Part shown: in pieces, positions 1 through 9,501 of the stretch
Numbering within the stretch: position 1 is the first letter of the stretch
How the letters are laid out: every line of letters begins with the position of its first letter
Assembly: GCA_002685255.1 (NCBI GenBank)
Contig: NYWU01000045.1
Span: forward strand, 1-57,868
Origin: Idiomarinaceae bacterium
Lineage (GTDB): Bacteria > Pseudomonadota > Gammaproteobacteria > Enterobacterales > Alteromonadaceae
Direction: 5' to 3'
Length of the DNA stretch: 57,868 bases
The notes under the pieces: generated by a model
The model's database searches: none
Seen by the model: only the letters and a program-made list of their open reading frames with translations
What the model was told of the DNA's origin: nothing
Made by a program: the position numbers and the translations under genes

Positions 1-381
1 CAGTACGAAAAAATTAAGCCGTATCTTATCAATGATGAGAAAACGCCACCGGCGCGTGAACGTCTGCAATCGCCAGAAGAGCGTGCGAAGTTAGACGGCT
101 TGTACGAGTGCATTCTGTGCGCTTGTTGCTCAACTTCGTGCCCATCATTCTGGTGGAACCCAGACAAGTTTATCGGTCCTGCCGGTTTGTTGCATGCATA
201 CCGCTTCTTGATCGATAGTCGTGACACGGCGACTGAACAACGTCTCGATGACCTTGACGATGCCTTCAGTGTGTTCCGTTGCCACGGCATCATGAACTGT
301 GTGAATGTTTGTCCTAAAGGGTTGAACCCAACCAAGGCAATCGGTCACATTAAATCGATGTTGCTGAGCCGTGCAGTTTAA
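1..381 (+). CDS. sdhB: Succinate dehydrogenase iron-sulfur subunit (C-terminal part)
   Basis: The reading frame is open from base 1, so the gene begins upstream; 126 residues remain of a family that is usually about 235-240 long. SdhB carries electrons from the flavoprotein subunit to the quinone site of complex II at the inner membrane. Seen here are the second half of its cluster ligands: [11 protein letters not shown] (about residues 39-49 of this fragment) for the 4Fe-4S and 3Fe-4S clusters, then [19 protein letters not shown] with the remaining cysteines. The gene is followed by sucA, the usual sdhCDAB-sucABCD order. All expected cysteines of this half are present. Confidence 0.97.
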   Translation, partial: QYEKIKPYLINDEKTPPARERLQSPEERAKLDGLYECILCACCSTSCPSFWWNPDKFIGPAGLLHAYRFLIDSRDTATEQRLDDLDDAFSVFRCHGIMNCVNVCPKGLNPTKAIGHIKSMLLSRAV

Positions 382-423
382 TTGCAGCGTCTTAGCAAGA
401 AATCGTTATAATTGATGCTGAAG

Positions 424-455
424 ATGGCCATCCGGCTCACGGATGGCTATTTCTT
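424..455 (+). terminator. Hairpin between sdhB and sucA
   Basis: An 8-bp perfect stem (427-434 with 440-447, GCCATCCG/CGGATGGC) closes a 5-base loop and extends outward with A-T and G-T pairs. It is followed by the U-rich but interrupted run TATTTCTTA. It could be an attenuator or partial terminator that lowers sucA transcription relative to sdh, or an mRNA-stabilising 3' structure. Strength cannot be judged by eye. Confidence 0.55.
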
Positions 456-489
456 ATAGTTTGAACAAATTGAGTGTGAAGGATACGCA

Positions 490-3294
490 ATGCAAGAGGG
501 TGTAATGCGTGAATGGCTAGAATCATCGCATCTAGCCGGAGGCAATATCGCTTATATCGAACAAATGTTCGAAGCTTACCTCGATGATCCTACTGCAGTG
601 AGTGATGAGTGGCGAAATATGTTCGACTCATTGCCAACCAATGACCATGCAGTAGATGCTAAATTAAGTGACGTACGGGAGCAGTTTCGTACGCTTGCTA
701 AGAATAAACTCAAGCAAGCTGGCGGTCAGTCGTCAGTAGCGGATCAGAAACAAGTACGCGTTTTACAGCTCATTAATGCATACCGTTTTCGTGGTCATCA
801 ACACGCTAACCTCGATCCTCTTGGCTTGTGGAAACAAGAAGAGGTACCCGACCTTTCACTTGCTTTTCATGACTTAACTAAAGACGATTTGGACCGTGAG
901 TTCAATGTAGGTTCGCTAGCCGTTGGCAGCGAAACGATGAAGCTCAAGGATATTCACAAAGCGTTAGAAGATATTTATTGTGGCCCGATTGGTGCAGAAT
1001 ATATGCACATCGTGTCGACAGAGGAAAAACGTTGGATTCAGCAGCGCTTAGAAGGTGTCCGCGGTAAGCCAAGCTTTGATAAAGAGCAGCAGACCGGCAT
1101 CTTACGTGAATTGACTGCTGCCGACGGTCTAGAAAAATACCTGGGCTCTAAGTTTCCAGGTGCTAAGCGTTTCTCACTCGAAGGTGGCGATAGCTTAGTT
1201 CCACTATTGAAGTCGTTAATTCGTCGCTCGGGCGAGCAGGGCACGCAAGAGGTGGTCATTGGTATGGCCCACCGGGGTCGTCTAAACGTCCTAGTCAACG
1301 TGCTCGGTAAAAAACCACAAGATTTATTTGATGAGTTCGCCGGCAAACATGCGGCCAACAAAGGTTCAGGTGATGTTAAATATCACATGGGCTTCTCGTC
1401 AGATTTTGCAACGCCCGGTGGCGATGTTCACTTGGCGCTAGCCTTTAACCCATCACACTTAGAAATCGTTAATCCAGTGGTTATGGGCTCGGTGCGCGCG
1501 CGCATGGATCGTTTACAAGATCCTAAAGGCGATAAAGTATTGCCGATAACCATTCATGGGGATGCGGCAATCGCTGGTCAAGGTATCGTACAAGAGACAT
1601 TTAACATGTCTAAAACGCGTGCTTATCAGGTAGGCGGATCTGTACGTGTCGTGGTGAATAACCAAGTTGGCTTTACCACATCTAAGCAAGAAGACGCGCG
1701 TTCAACGCAGTACTGTACTGATATTGCGAAAATGGTCCAAGCACCGATTTTCCATGTTAACGCAGATGACCCTGAAGCCGTGGTCTTTGTAACGCAATTA
1801 GCATTGGATTTCCGCAATACCTTTAAACGTGACGTTGTAATCGACTTGGTGTGTTACCGCCGCCACGGTCACAACGAAGCAGATGAGCCAAGTGCTACGC
1901 AGCCACTGATGTATGCGAAAGTGAAAAAGCACCCAGTGCCGCGTGAAATCTACGCGGAGCGTTTGTCAAAGGCCAATGTGGTCAGTGAGGATGACGCGAA
2001 ACAGTGGGTACAAGATTACCGTGATGCGTTAGATAAAGGCGAAGTCGTTGTTGAAGAACACCGTCCGATGCGTAAGCACTCGGTCGATTGGAGCCCATAC
2101 GTGGGCAACGATTGGGACGTCGACTATGACTATAAAGTGTCAAAATCGACGCTCGCGACACTGGGTGAGAAGATTGCTCAGTATCCAGAAGAACATAAGC
2201 TGAACTCTCGCGTTGCCAAGGTTTATCAAGAACGCATGAAAATGGCCAAAGGCGATAAGCCGATGGACTGGGGTTTTGCAGAAACCTTAGCTTATGCCAC
2301 CTTGTTAGATAAGGGTATCCATATCCGTTTGACGGGTCAGGACTCGGGTCGTGGTACGTTCTTCCATCGTCATGCCGTGTTGCATAACCAAAAAGATGCG
2401 TCGACTTACATGCCATTGAATCACATTAAAGATGATCAAGGTGTGGTAGAAATCTACGACTCGGTGTTATCGGAAGCGGCTGTAGTGGCGTTCGAATATG
2501 GCTATGCGACCGCTGAACCTAAGTCGTTGGTGATGTGGGAAGCCCAGTTTGGTGACTTTGCCAACGGTGCCCAAGTTGTGGTTGATCAGTTCTTAAGCTC
2601 GGGTGAGCAGAAGTGGGGTCGTTTATGTGGTTTGACTTTATTGCTGCCGCACGGCTACGAGGGACAAGGTCCAGAACATTCTTCTGCACGCCTTGAACGT
2701 TTCTTGCAGTTGTCAGCTGATCATAACTGGTCAGTTTGTGTACCAACGACACCTGCGCAAGTGTTCCATATGATTCGTCGTCAGCAATTGCGTCCGGTGC
2801 GCCGTCCGCTCGTAGTGATGACACCTAAATCGTTACTACGTCACCCATTAGCTATCTCTGAAATGAGTGACTTAGAGAATACCGGCTTCCAAAATGCCAT
2901 CGCTGAAATTGATGACTTGGATCCGAAAAAAGTAAAACGCGTGGTCTTGTGTTCAGGTAAAGTTTACTATGATCTGTTACAAGAACGCCGTAAACGCGAA
3001 CAAGATGATGTGGCTATTATCCGTATCGAACAGCTTTATCCGTTCCCTGCGGAAGAAGTCGCAGAGATTATGAAAGATTATCAGCACGTCAAAGATTTTG
3101 TTTGGTGTCAGGAAGAGCCCCAGAACCAAGGTGCTTGGTACAGCAGCCAACATAACTTCTGGGCGGCTATTCCATCAGGTGCTCAATTAACCTATCGCGG
3201 CAGAGCCGCATCAGCTGCTCCGGCAGTCGGTTATTTATCTGAGCACAATAAACAGCAACAAAAACTCGTTGACGAAGCGCTAACCATTAAATAG
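490..3294 (+). CDS. sucA: 2-oxoglutarate dehydrogenase E1 component
   Basis: Thiamine diphosphate-dependent E1 subunit that decarboxylates 2-oxoglutarate and succinylates the lipoyl group of SucB in the TCA cycle. The 934 residues match the usual length of about 930. The N-terminus follows the E. coli pattern closely (IEQMFEAYLDDP, then NAYRFRGHQHANLDPLGLW). GDAAIAGQGIVQETFNMS near residue 357 belongs to the cofactor-binding region and YRRHGHNEADEPSATQP lies near residue 455. The ATG at 490 is preferred over that at 505 because it aligns with the E. coli start and has AAGGA upstream. sucB begins 13 bases after the stop. Confidence 0.98.
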   Translation: MQEGVMREWLESSHLAGGNIAYIEQMFEAYLDDPTAVSDEWRNMFDSLPTNDHAVDAKLSDVREQFRTLAKNKLKQAGGQSSVADQKQVRVLQLINAYRFRGHQHANLDPLGLWKQEEVPDLSLAFHDLTKDDLDREFNVGSLAVGSETMKLKDIHKALEDIYCGPIGAEYMHIVSTEEKRWIQQRLEGVRGKPSFDKEQQTGILRELTAADGLEKYLGSKFPGAKRFSLEGGDSLVPLLKSLIRRSGEQGTQEVVIGMAHRGRLNVLVNVLGKKPQDLFDEFAGKHAANKGSGDVKYHMGFSSDFATPGGDVHLALAFNPSHLEIVNPVVMGSVRARMDRLQDPKGDKVLPITIHGDAAIAGQGIVQETFNMSKTRAYQVGGSVRVVVNNQVGFTTSKQEDARSTQYCTDIAKMVQAPIFHVNADDPEAVVFVTQLALDFRNTFKRDVVIDLVCYRRHGHNEADEPSATQPLMYAKVKKHPVPREIYAERLSKANVVSEDDAKQWVQDYRDALDKGEVVVEEHRPMRKHSVDWSPYVGNDWDVDYDYKVSKSTLATLGEKIAQYPEEHKLNSRVAKVYQERMKMAKGDKPMDWGFAETLAYATLLDKGIHIRLTGQDSGRGTFFHRHAVLHNQKDASTYMPLNHIKDDQGVVEIYDSVLSEAAVVAFEYGYATAEPKSLVMWEAQFGDFANGAQVVVDQFLSSGEQKWGRLCGLTLLLPHGYEGQGPEHSSARLERFLQLSADHNWSVCVPTTPAQVFHMIRRQQLRPVRRPLVVMTPKSLLRHPLAISEMSDLENTGFQNAIAEIDDLDPKKVKRVVLCSGKVYYDLLQERRKREQDDVAIIRIEQLYPFPAEEVAEIMKDYQHVKDFVWCQEEPQNQGAWYSSQHNFWAAIPSGAQLTYRGRAASAAPAVGYLSEHNKQQQKLVDEALTIK

Positions 3295-3307
3295 GTGAAG
3301 ATGAACC

Positions 3308-4861
3308 ATGGCGATTGATATTAAAGTTCCTCAATTACCCGAATCTGTTGCCGATGCCACCATCGCAACTTGGCACGTAAAACCAGGTGACAAAGTGTCG
3401 CGTGACCAGAATCTGGTTGACATCGAAACCGATAAGGTAGTGCTCGAAGTTGTCGCTGAAGCCGATGGCGTCATTGGCGAAATCATTGCTGACGAAGGCA
3501 CCACGGTGACTGCTGAAGAAGTGATTGGCAAAATCGAAGAAGGCGCGGGTGACGATAGCAACGACGATAGCGATAGCAAAGATTCGGCTAAAGAAGATAA
3601 GAAAGAAGAAAGTTCGTCAAAAGACGACAATGCTTCTGAGAAATCTGGCTCGGGCGAAAAAATTGAAGTCAAAGTACCGCAGTTACCTGAATCTGTCTCT
3701 GATGCAACGATTGCAACTTGGCATGTGAAAGCAGGCGACGCTGTTAAGCGCGACCAAAACCTTGTCGATATTGAAACTGACAAAGTGGTACTTGAAGTTG
3801 TCGCTCCAGCGGACGGTGTATTAGCTGAAATCACTCAAGATGAAGGCGCTACTGTTGGTGCTGATGACGTAATTGGTACGGTTGAAGCAGGTGCTTCTGT
3901 ATCAGGCTCTTCTGACAAAGCTTCAACAAAATCTGAAGACACTTCAGCTGAGCAGAAAGATGAAGGCGACAGCGAAGTCGCAGGGCCCGCTGTGCGTCGC
4001 TTGTTAGGCGAGCATGGTTTGAAGCCGAGTGACGTAAAAGGTACCGGCAAAGGTGGTCGTGTGACCAAAGAAGACGTTGAGAAACACGTTAAAGGACAAC
4101 AGTCTAAGTCAAGCTCTAGCAGCAACCAGAGTGCGTCTCAGCAGCCGCAAGCGGCGGGTGACCGTGATCAAAAACGTGTGCCGATGACACGTTTACGTAA
4201 ACGTATCGCGGAGCGCTTATTACAAGCTAAGAACGACACGGCAATGTTGACGACGTTCAATGAAATCAACATGAAGCCGATTATGGACCTTCGTAAAAAG
4301 TACAAAGATGTGTTTGAAGAAACACACGGTACACGCTTAGGTTTCATGGGCTTTTACGTTAAAGCGGTCACAGAAGCATTAAAACGCTTCCCTGATGTCA
4401 ACGCATCAATTGACGGTGATGATATCGTTTATCACAATTTCTTCGATGTAAGCATCGCGGTTTCAACACCACGCGGGTTGGTAACGCCTGTGTTACGTGA
4501 TACTGACAAAATGTCGATCGCAGACATGGAAAACGGTATCCGTGACTTGGCTATCAAAGGACGTGATGGAAAACTCACATTGGAAGAAATGCAGGGCGGA
4601 AACTTCACAATCACCAACGGTGGTGTGTTTGGTTCACTGCTTTCAACGCCTATTTTGAACCCACCACAAAGCGCGATTTTGGGTATGCACAAAATCCAAG
4701 AACGCCCCATGGTGGTGGATGGTAAAATTGAGATCTTGCCAATGATGTATTTGGCACTGTCTTATGACCACCGTATTATCGACGGCAAACAATCGGTTGG
4801 CTTTTTAGTCACGGTTAAAGAGCTGTTGGAAGATCCTCAACGTCTTATCCTGGATATCTAA
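3308..4861 (+). CDS. sucB: Dihydrolipoyl succinyltransferase (E2) with two lipoyl domains
   Basis: E2 core of the 2-oxoglutarate dehydrogenase complex; it transfers succinyl from lipoate to CoA. The protein has 517 residues against about 405 in E. coli because the lipoyl domain is duplicated. Lipoyl 1 covers about residues 1-77 with the attachment lysine in ETDK at K43. An acidic Ser/Asp/Lys-rich linker (about 80-117) leads to lipoyl 2 (about 118-195, lysine K159). After a second linker comes the E3/E1-binding domain ([14 protein letters not shown], near 228), a Gln/Ser linker, and the catalytic domain ending in [12 protein letters not shown] with the HxxxDG active-site motif. The lipoyl copies are almost identical in protein but differ at many synonymous sites, so the duplication is not recent. 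Confidence 0.97.
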   Translation: MAIDIKVPQLPESVADATIATWHVKPGDKVSRDQNLVDIETDKVVLEVVAEADGVIGEIIADEGTTVTAEEVIGKIEEGAGDDSNDDSDSKDSAKEDKKEESSSKDDNASEKSGSGEKIEVKVPQLPESVSDATIATWHVKAGDAVKRDQNLVDIETDKVVLEVVAPADGVLAEITQDEGATVGADDVIGTVEAGASVSGSSDKASTKSEDTSAEQKDEGDSEVAGPAVRRLLGEHGLKPSDVKGTGKGGRVTKEDVEKHVKGQQSKSSSSSNQSASQQPQAAGDRDQKRVPMTRLRKRIAERLLQAKNDTAMLTTFNEINMKPIMDLRKKYKDVFEETHGTRLGFMGFYVKAVTEALKRFPDVNASIDGDDIVYHNFFDVSIAVSTPRGLVTPVLRDTDKMSIADMENGIRDLAIKGRDGKLTLEEMQGGNFTITNGGVFGSLLSTPILNPPQSAILGMHKIQERPMVVDGKIEILPMMYLALSYDHRIIDGKQSVGFLVTVKELLEDPQRLILDI

Positions 4862-4875
4862 AGACGCTGAGCACT

Positions 4876-4916
4876 CAGCCGTAAGTTGGATTCCAGCTTA
4901 CGGCTGTTATTTTTGC
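4876..4916 (+). terminator. Intrinsic terminator or attenuator after sucB
   Basis: A long stem (4877-4889 with 4893-4905, one G-T pair, 3-base loop) is followed by TTATTTTT. It lies between sucB and sucC, so sucCD probably depends partly on its own promoter or on readthrough. A second small stem (GCAGC 4954-4958, GCTGC 4964-4968) followed by TTTTGTTGTTT sits closer to sucC; it is too weak to call alone. Confidence 0.8.
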
Positions 4917-4999
4917 GCCGTACGCGTTAGAATTCGGCGCGGTATTCGGGTAGGCAGCATTTCGCTGCTTTTGTTGTTTCAACGAATCGGAAGAGCATC

Positions 5000-6166
5000 A
5001 TGAATTTGCATGAGTATCAGGGTAAACAACTCTTTAAAGAGTTTGGTTTGCCAGTATCTGAAGGTTTTGCGTGCGATACTGCTGATGAAGCAGTTGAAGC
5101 GGCAAAACGTATTGGTGGAGACACTTGGGTTGTTAAATGTCAGGTTCACGCTGGCGGCCGCGGTAAAGCGGGCGGTGTGAAGTTGGTAAAAAGCACTGAC
5201 GAAGTTCGCGCTTTTGCTGAGCAGTGGTTAGGTAAAAACTTAGTAACTTTCCAAACCGACGAAAATGGTCAGCCGGTTGCTAAGATTTTAGTTGAAAGCT
5301 GCACTGACATTGCAGATGAGCTTTACCTAGGTGCAGTTGTAGACCGTGGTTCACGTAAAATCGTGTTCATGGCATCAACTGAAGGCGGCGTTGAAATCGA
5401 AAAAGTCGCTGAAGAAACACCAGAAAAAATCTTGAAAGTTGAAATCGATCCGACCGTAGGCGCACAGCCTTTCCAAGGTCGTGAATTAGGTTTCAAATTG
5501 GGTCTTTCTGCAGATCAAGTGAAGCAATTCACTAAAATCTTCTTAGGCTTAGCGAAAATGTTCGAGCAATACGACTTAGCATTGCTTGAAATCAACCCGC
5601 TCGTTATCACTGACGAAGGTAACTTGCACTGCCTAGACGCTAAAGTAGGTATCGACAGCAACGCATTGTACCGTCAGCCGAAAATCCGCGAAATGCACGA
5701 TCCGTCACAAGACGACGCGCGTGAAGCAGAAGCGGCTAAGTGGGAACTTAACTACGTTGCACTCGATGGCAACATCGGTTGTATGGTTAACGGCGCTGGT
5801 TTGGCGATGGGTACGATGGACATCGTTAAGTTGAGTGGTGGCGAACCTGCAAACTTCCTTGACGTTGGTGGCGGTGCAACTAAAGAACGCGTTTCTGAAG
5901 CATTCAAAATCATCTTGTCTGACAGCTCTGTGAAAGCCGTACTGGTTAACATCTTCGGTGGTATCGTTCGTTGCGACATGATCGCTGAAGGTATCATCGG
6001 TGCCGTCGAAGAAGTGGGCGTTAAAGTACCGGTTGTTGTTCGCCTTGAAGGTAACAATGCTGAACTAGGTACGCAGAAATTGAATGAAAGTGGCCTAAAC
6101 ATTATCGCAGCAGAAAGCCTTTCTGACGCTGCTGATAAAGTGGTTGCTGCGGCAGGAGGTCAATAA
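5000..6166 (+). CDS. sucC: Succinyl-CoA synthetase beta subunit
   Basis: ADP-forming succinyl-CoA ligase beta chain, which carries the ATP-grasp nucleotide site and completes the succinyl-CoA to succinate step with SucD. At 388 residues it has exactly the family length. It starts [18 protein letters not shown] as in E. coli, has [14 protein letters not shown] in the ATP-grasp fold near residue 53, LEINPLVIT near 196, and the glycine-rich [22 protein letters not shown] precedes the ATG. The TAA stop shares one base with the sucD ATG, indicating translational coupling. Confidence 0.98.
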   Translation: MNLHEYQGKQLFKEFGLPVSEGFACDTADEAVEAAKRIGGDTWVVKCQVHAGGRGKAGGVKLVKSTDEVRAFAEQWLGKNLVTFQTDENGQPVAKILVESCTDIADELYLGAVVDRGSRKIVFMASTEGGVEIEKVAEETPEKILKVEIDPTVGAQPFQGRELGFKLGLSADQVKQFTKIFLGLAKMFEQYDLALLEINPLVITDEGNLHCLDAKVGIDSNALYRQPKIREMHDPSQDDAREAEAAKWELNYVALDGNIGCMVNGAGLAMGTMDIVKLSGGEPANFLDVGGGATKERVSEAFKIILSDSSVKAVLVNIFGGIVRCDMIAEGIIGAVEEVGVKVPVVVRLEGNNAELGTQKLNESGLNIIAAESLSDAADKVVAAAGGQ

Positions 6167-7038
6167 TGAGCGTTTTGATCGATAAAAACACCAAAGTTAT
6201 CTGCCAGGGTTTCACTGGCGGTCAAGGTACGTTCCACTCTGAGCAAGCAATTGCGTATGGTACGCAAATGGTTGGCGGTGTAACACCGGGTAAAGGTGGC
6301 CAAGAGCATTTAGGTCTGCCTGTATTCAACACTGTTAAAGAAGCGGTAGAAGCGACGGGTGCAACAGCATCAGTTATCTACGTACCGGCACCTTTCTGTA
6401 AAGATTCAATCATCGAAGCTGCGGACGCGGGTATCGAACTGATTGTTTGTATTACTGAAGGTATCCCAACATTGGACATGTTGTACGTTAAGGAATACTT
6501 GACGCACAAAGGTGTTCGTATGATTGGTCCAAACTGCCCTGGCGTTATCACTCCTGACGAATGTAAGATCGGTATCATGCCAGGTCACATTCACAAGAAA
6601 GGTAAAGTCGGCATCGTTTCACGTTCGGGTACGTTGACTTATGAAGCGGTCAAGCAGACTACTGACGAAGGTTTCGGTCAGTCTACTTGTGTTGGTATCG
6701 GTGGTGACCCGATCCCAGGCTCTAACTTCATCGATATCTTAGAGCTGTTCGAGAAGGATCCAGAGACCGAAGCAATTGTTATGATCGGTGAAATCGGTGG
6801 TACTGCAGAAGAAGAAGCTGCGGAATACATTAAAAATCACGTGACTAAGCCTGTCGTTTCTTACATTGCAGGTGTTACAGCGCCTCCAGGTAAGCGCATG
6901 GGCCACGCAGGTGCGATCATTGCAGGCGGTAAAGGTACAGCTGACGAGAAGTTTGCTGCACTTGAAGCGGCTGGCGTTAAAACTGTACGTAGCTTGGCTG
7001 ATATCGGCAAAGCAGTACGTGAGAAAACAGGTTGGTAA
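6166..7038 (+). CDS. sucD: Succinyl-CoA synthetase alpha subunit
   Basis: Alpha chain of succinyl-CoA ligase, which binds CoA and carries the phosphohistidine intermediate. The 290 residues match the family. [14 protein letters not shown] at the N-terminus forms the CoA-binding site, and [17 protein letters not shown] holds the catalytic histidine at about residue 247. An AGGAGGT ribosome site lies inside the end of sucC, 6 bases before the ATG. A strong terminator follows 20 bases after the stop, so it is the last gene of the suc cluster. Confidence 0.98.
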   Translation: MSVLIDKNTKVICQGFTGGQGTFHSEQAIAYGTQMVGGVTPGKGGQEHLGLPVFNTVKEAVEATGATASVIYVPAPFCKDSIIEAADAGIELIVCITEGIPTLDMLYVKEYLTHKGVRMIGPNCPGVITPDECKIGIMPGHIHKKGKVGIVSRSGTLTYEAVKQTTDEGFGQSTCVGIGGDPIPGSNFIDILELFEKDPETEAIVMIGEIGGTAEEEAAEYIKNHVTKPVVSYIAGVTAPPGKRMGHAGAIIAGGKGTADEKFAALEAAGVKTVRSLADIGKAVREKTGW

Positions 7039-7058
7039 TCAACGCTGTTTAAACTGAT

Positions 7059-7087
7059 AAAAAACCCGGCCTCGCGCCGGGTTTTTT
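7059..7087. terminator. Bidirectional terminator between sucD and the hydrolase gene
   Basis: A perfect palindrome with 12-base arms (7059-7070 with 7076-7087): A6 plus CCCGGC, loop CTCGC, GCCGGG plus T6. It has U-tracts in both directions and separates two convergent genes. Confidence 0.93.
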
Positions 7088-7112
7088 GTATCTTATGTTT
7101 AACTTAATGTGT

Positions 7113-8123
7113 TTAAGGTAATTTTCTCTTTTCAAACATTACAAGCCATTCGGATAGCTGCTTATCGATCGTATTGTCGTACACCATCATCGCTATATGT
7201 GGGCGGTCGGGTAGCGTGATGACCTTAACTTTTGAGTTGTCATCAAACGATATAAAAGTTTCTTTTTTACTGAGTTTATCAAGCCCACCAACAAAAATCA
7301 GTGACGGAGGCCAGCTGTTTTGTTTCAGGTGATTATCCAAGATACGTGCGGTATTGGCCTCTTCGACATTCGCTCCGACCGAAGCGACAGCGCTTTCGAT
7401 ACCTGCGGTAATATACTCATCGCTAATAAATTGGGTTAGCCAAGGCGAGCTACGTTTTGTCTCGATAAGCGCGGCTTCGGTGAAGTCATTCATCGGGGCG
7501 ATGCCGATGAAACCGTCGATGTTGCCATACTTCGCGATATATTGTGCAGCCACGCTTGCACCATAGGATTTTCCGTAGAGCAACAGCCGCGAGTCTGAGT
7601 TTTCAAGGATCAAAGTGACTAAGTGATGTAAACGCTCAACATCCGCCGGACCAAAACTCACCGGCTTATCACTTGCACGCCCATGACCATTCAAGTCTAA
7701 CAGCAGCACATCGTATCCTTGCGCCCGCAGTGCTCGACTATCAATATAAAGTGAACGGCTATCGGTGCTGTAGCTGTGCAGCATAATAACCTGACCGCGC
7801 GGCTCACTTTGCTTTGAAAGTTTACGCGCATGGCTGTCGTCATAGTGATATAGGGTTGTCGTGGTGGTGCCTGTTTTGCTATTGGTCAGCGCCACTTTAA
7901 TGGTGCTTTCAAAAGAGGTTTCATGTTGAGCCAATCCAGCGGCGGGTGCATAAAAATAGTCGAGGCTACCGACCTTACGGGGCTGCAGATTAAAGATTTC
8001 TTGGGCTGATTGCTCATCGGTAAAGGTTAGGTTCATGGCATTGGGATGAGCGATTTGGTCTGCAACGAGTGATGTGCAACCTGTTAAATGTAAAAGAAAG
8101 GCGGTGACTATTATTATGCGCAT
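7113..8123 (-). CDS. Alpha/beta hydrolase, predicted lipoprotein
   Basis: A 336-residue protein of the alpha/beta-hydrolase fold (serine hydrolase). The N-terminus is a short lipoprotein signal ending in the lipobox LTGC with C16 as the lipidated residue, so it should be membrane-anchored outside the cytoplasm. The nucleophile elbow is GKSYG with S186; LDLNGHGRASDKP lies near residue 142; FVGGLDKL (D282) and DRPHIAM (H309) supply likely acid and base residues. It resembles lysophospholipase- or esterase-type hydrolases, but the substrate cannot be read from the sequence. It is transcribed alone, facing sucD across the shared terminator. Confidence 0.8.
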   Translation of the reverse strand: MRIIIVTAFLLHLTGCTSLVADQIAHPNAMNLTFTDEQSAQEIFNLQPRKVGSLDYFYAPAAGLAQHETSFESTIKVALTNSKTGTTTTTLYHYDDSHARKLSKQSEPRGQVIMLHSYSTDSRSLYIDSRALRAQGYDVLLLDLNGHGRASDKPVSFGPADVERLHHLVTLILENSDSRLLLYGKSYGASVAAQYIAKYGNIDGFIGIAPMNDFTEAALIETKRSSPWLTQFISDEYITAGIESAVASVGANVEEANTARILDNHLKQNSWPPSLIFVGGLDKLSKKETFISFDDNSKVKVITLPDRPHIAMMVYDNTIDKQLSEWLVMFEKRKLP

Positions 8124-8262
8124 AGATTAATTTTTCTATTTTGTTTTTAACCGTAATAAAAATTTGACTCCAGTGCAAGCGGAGTAATCGGCTTAAACTG
8201 GTTGTACCAGAAAATTATTCATGCCTACAATGCGGTTATTGGGTATTTAAAGGAAACGTAGA

Positions 8263-9501
8263 ATGGACTTTTCACTTTCAGATAAAAGTCGTGACTATTT
8301 GTCACGTGTGCAACATTTTATGGATCAGCACATTACACCTTATGAGCCTGATTACCGCAAAGAAAATCAACGCCTCAATGCCGGCCCATACTGGCGCGAG
8401 TGGCAGGTGCCACCGCATGTGGAAGAATTAAAAGCCATGGCTAAGAAGGCGGGGCTATGGAACTTGTTTTTGCCCGACGCAGAGTTGGGTCAGGGGTTAT
8501 CAACACTAGAGTATGCACCTATCGCCGAGTGTATGGGACACAGCTTGTTGGCACCTGAAATTTTTAATTGCAATGCGCCTGATACCGGCAATATGGAGGT
8601 GCTGTATCACTTTGGCAGTGCCACGCAAAAGACGCAATGGCTTGAGCCTCTGCTCGCAGGGGATATTCGTTCGGTCTTTTGTATGACAGAGCCCGATGTG
8701 GCGTCATCTGATGCAACCAATATGCAAACCACGATTACCGTTGACGGCGATGAGTGGGTGATTAACGGACGCAAATGGTGGAGCACAGGGCTCGGACATC
8801 CTGATGCCAAATTTGCCATCGTGATGGGGCTGACAGACGAGGACGCTGACAAGCACAGCCGTCACTCGATGGTGATTGTGCCTTTAAATACACCCGGCGT
8901 GCACATCGAGCGTATGCTCCCTGCGCTAGGCGAATACGATGCGCCTTATGGTCACGGGGAAGTGGTATTTGATGATGTGCGCGTACCTAAGGACCATATC
9001 ATTGTAGGACCGGGGGCTGGCTTTAAAATAGCGCAAGGACGCTTAGGTCCGGGCCGCATTCATCATTGCATGCGCGCCATCGGCGCTGCTGAACGCGCGC
9101 TCGATATGTTTATTGAGCGCGGCACATCGCGGATTGCGTTTGGGCAGCCTTTGTTAAAGCTGGGAGGCAATACAGAGCGCCTCGCAGATTTACGTGTTGC
9201 CATTGATCAAGCGCGTTTACTCACCCTTCATGCGGCATGGCAGATTGATAAGGTGGGTGCAATGCAGGCGATTAAAGCGATTTCGTCCATTAAATTGGTT
9301 GCGCCGCAAGTACTGCAACGTGTGGTGGATGAAACCATGCAGCTGTATGGTGGCGCCGCGATGTGTCATGATACGCCTTTACCCGATTTATTAGCGGTCG
9401 CTAAATCATTGCGTATTGCCGACGGCCCTGACGCAGTGCATCGTGCAACCATTGCTAAAACTGAAGTAAGAGCGTGGCAGGAGCGAATGAATGAGCGTTG
9501 A
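8263..9501 (+). CDS. Acyl-CoA dehydrogenase, ACAD10/ACAD11-like
   Basis: A 412-residue FAD-dependent acyl-CoA dehydrogenase. Seen are the family segments FCMTEPDVASSDATNM (about residue 140), NGRKWWSTGLGHPDAKFAIVMG, FDDVRVPKDHIIVGPGAGF, and the C-terminal MQLYGGAAMCHDTPLPDLL. The insert VPLNTPGVHIERMLPALGEYDAPYG with these motifs is typical of the subgroup related to the C-terminal half of animal ACAD10/ACAD11 and to bacterial LvaC. The neighbour at 9491 encodes the matching APH-type kinase, overlapping by 11 bases, the same pair that is fused in the animal enzymes. A role in oxidation of modified (4-hydroxy) acyl-CoAs is inferred. Confidence 0.9.
   Translation: MDFSLSDKSRDYLSRVQHFMDQHITPYEPDYRKENQRLNAGPYWREWQVPPHVEELKAMAKKAGLWNLFLPDAELGQGLSTLEYAPIAECMGHSLLAPEIFNCNAPDTGNMEVLYHFGSATQKTQWLEPLLAGDIRSVFCMTEPDVASSDATNMQTTITVDGDEWVINGRKWWSTGLGHPDAKFAIVMGLTDEDADKHSRHSMVIVPLNTPGVHIERMLPALGEYDAPYGHGEVVFDDVRVPKDHIIVGPGAGFKIAQGRLGPGRIHHCMRAIGAAERALDMFIERGTSRIAFGQPLLKLGGNTERLADLRVAIDQARLLTLHAAWQIDKVGAMQAIKAISSIKLVAPQVLQRVVDETMQLYGGAAMCHDTPLPDLLAVAKSLRIADGPDAVHRATIAKTEVRAWQERMNER

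Noticed and set aside
1982-2416. A long open frame antisense to sucA (about 144 codons).
   Set aside because: It lies wholly inside sucA, has no recognisable motif or ribosome site and is explained by codon use on the coding strand.
3331-3834. A 167-codon antisense frame over the duplicated lipoyl region of sucB.
   Set aside because: Its internal repetition only mirrors the lipoyl duplication; Ser/Thr-rich translation is typical of an antisense shadow.
4953-4979. A second terminator just before sucC.
   Set aside because: The stem is only five base pairs and the T-rich run is interrupted; the clear terminator is at 4876-4916.
8164-8199. TTGACT with ACTCC/GGAGT inverted repeat, looking like a MerR-type promoter before the acyl-CoA dehydrogenase gene.
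   Set aside because: No -10 hexamer stands at the 17 or 19-20 base spacing that would be required; the repeat is only five bases.
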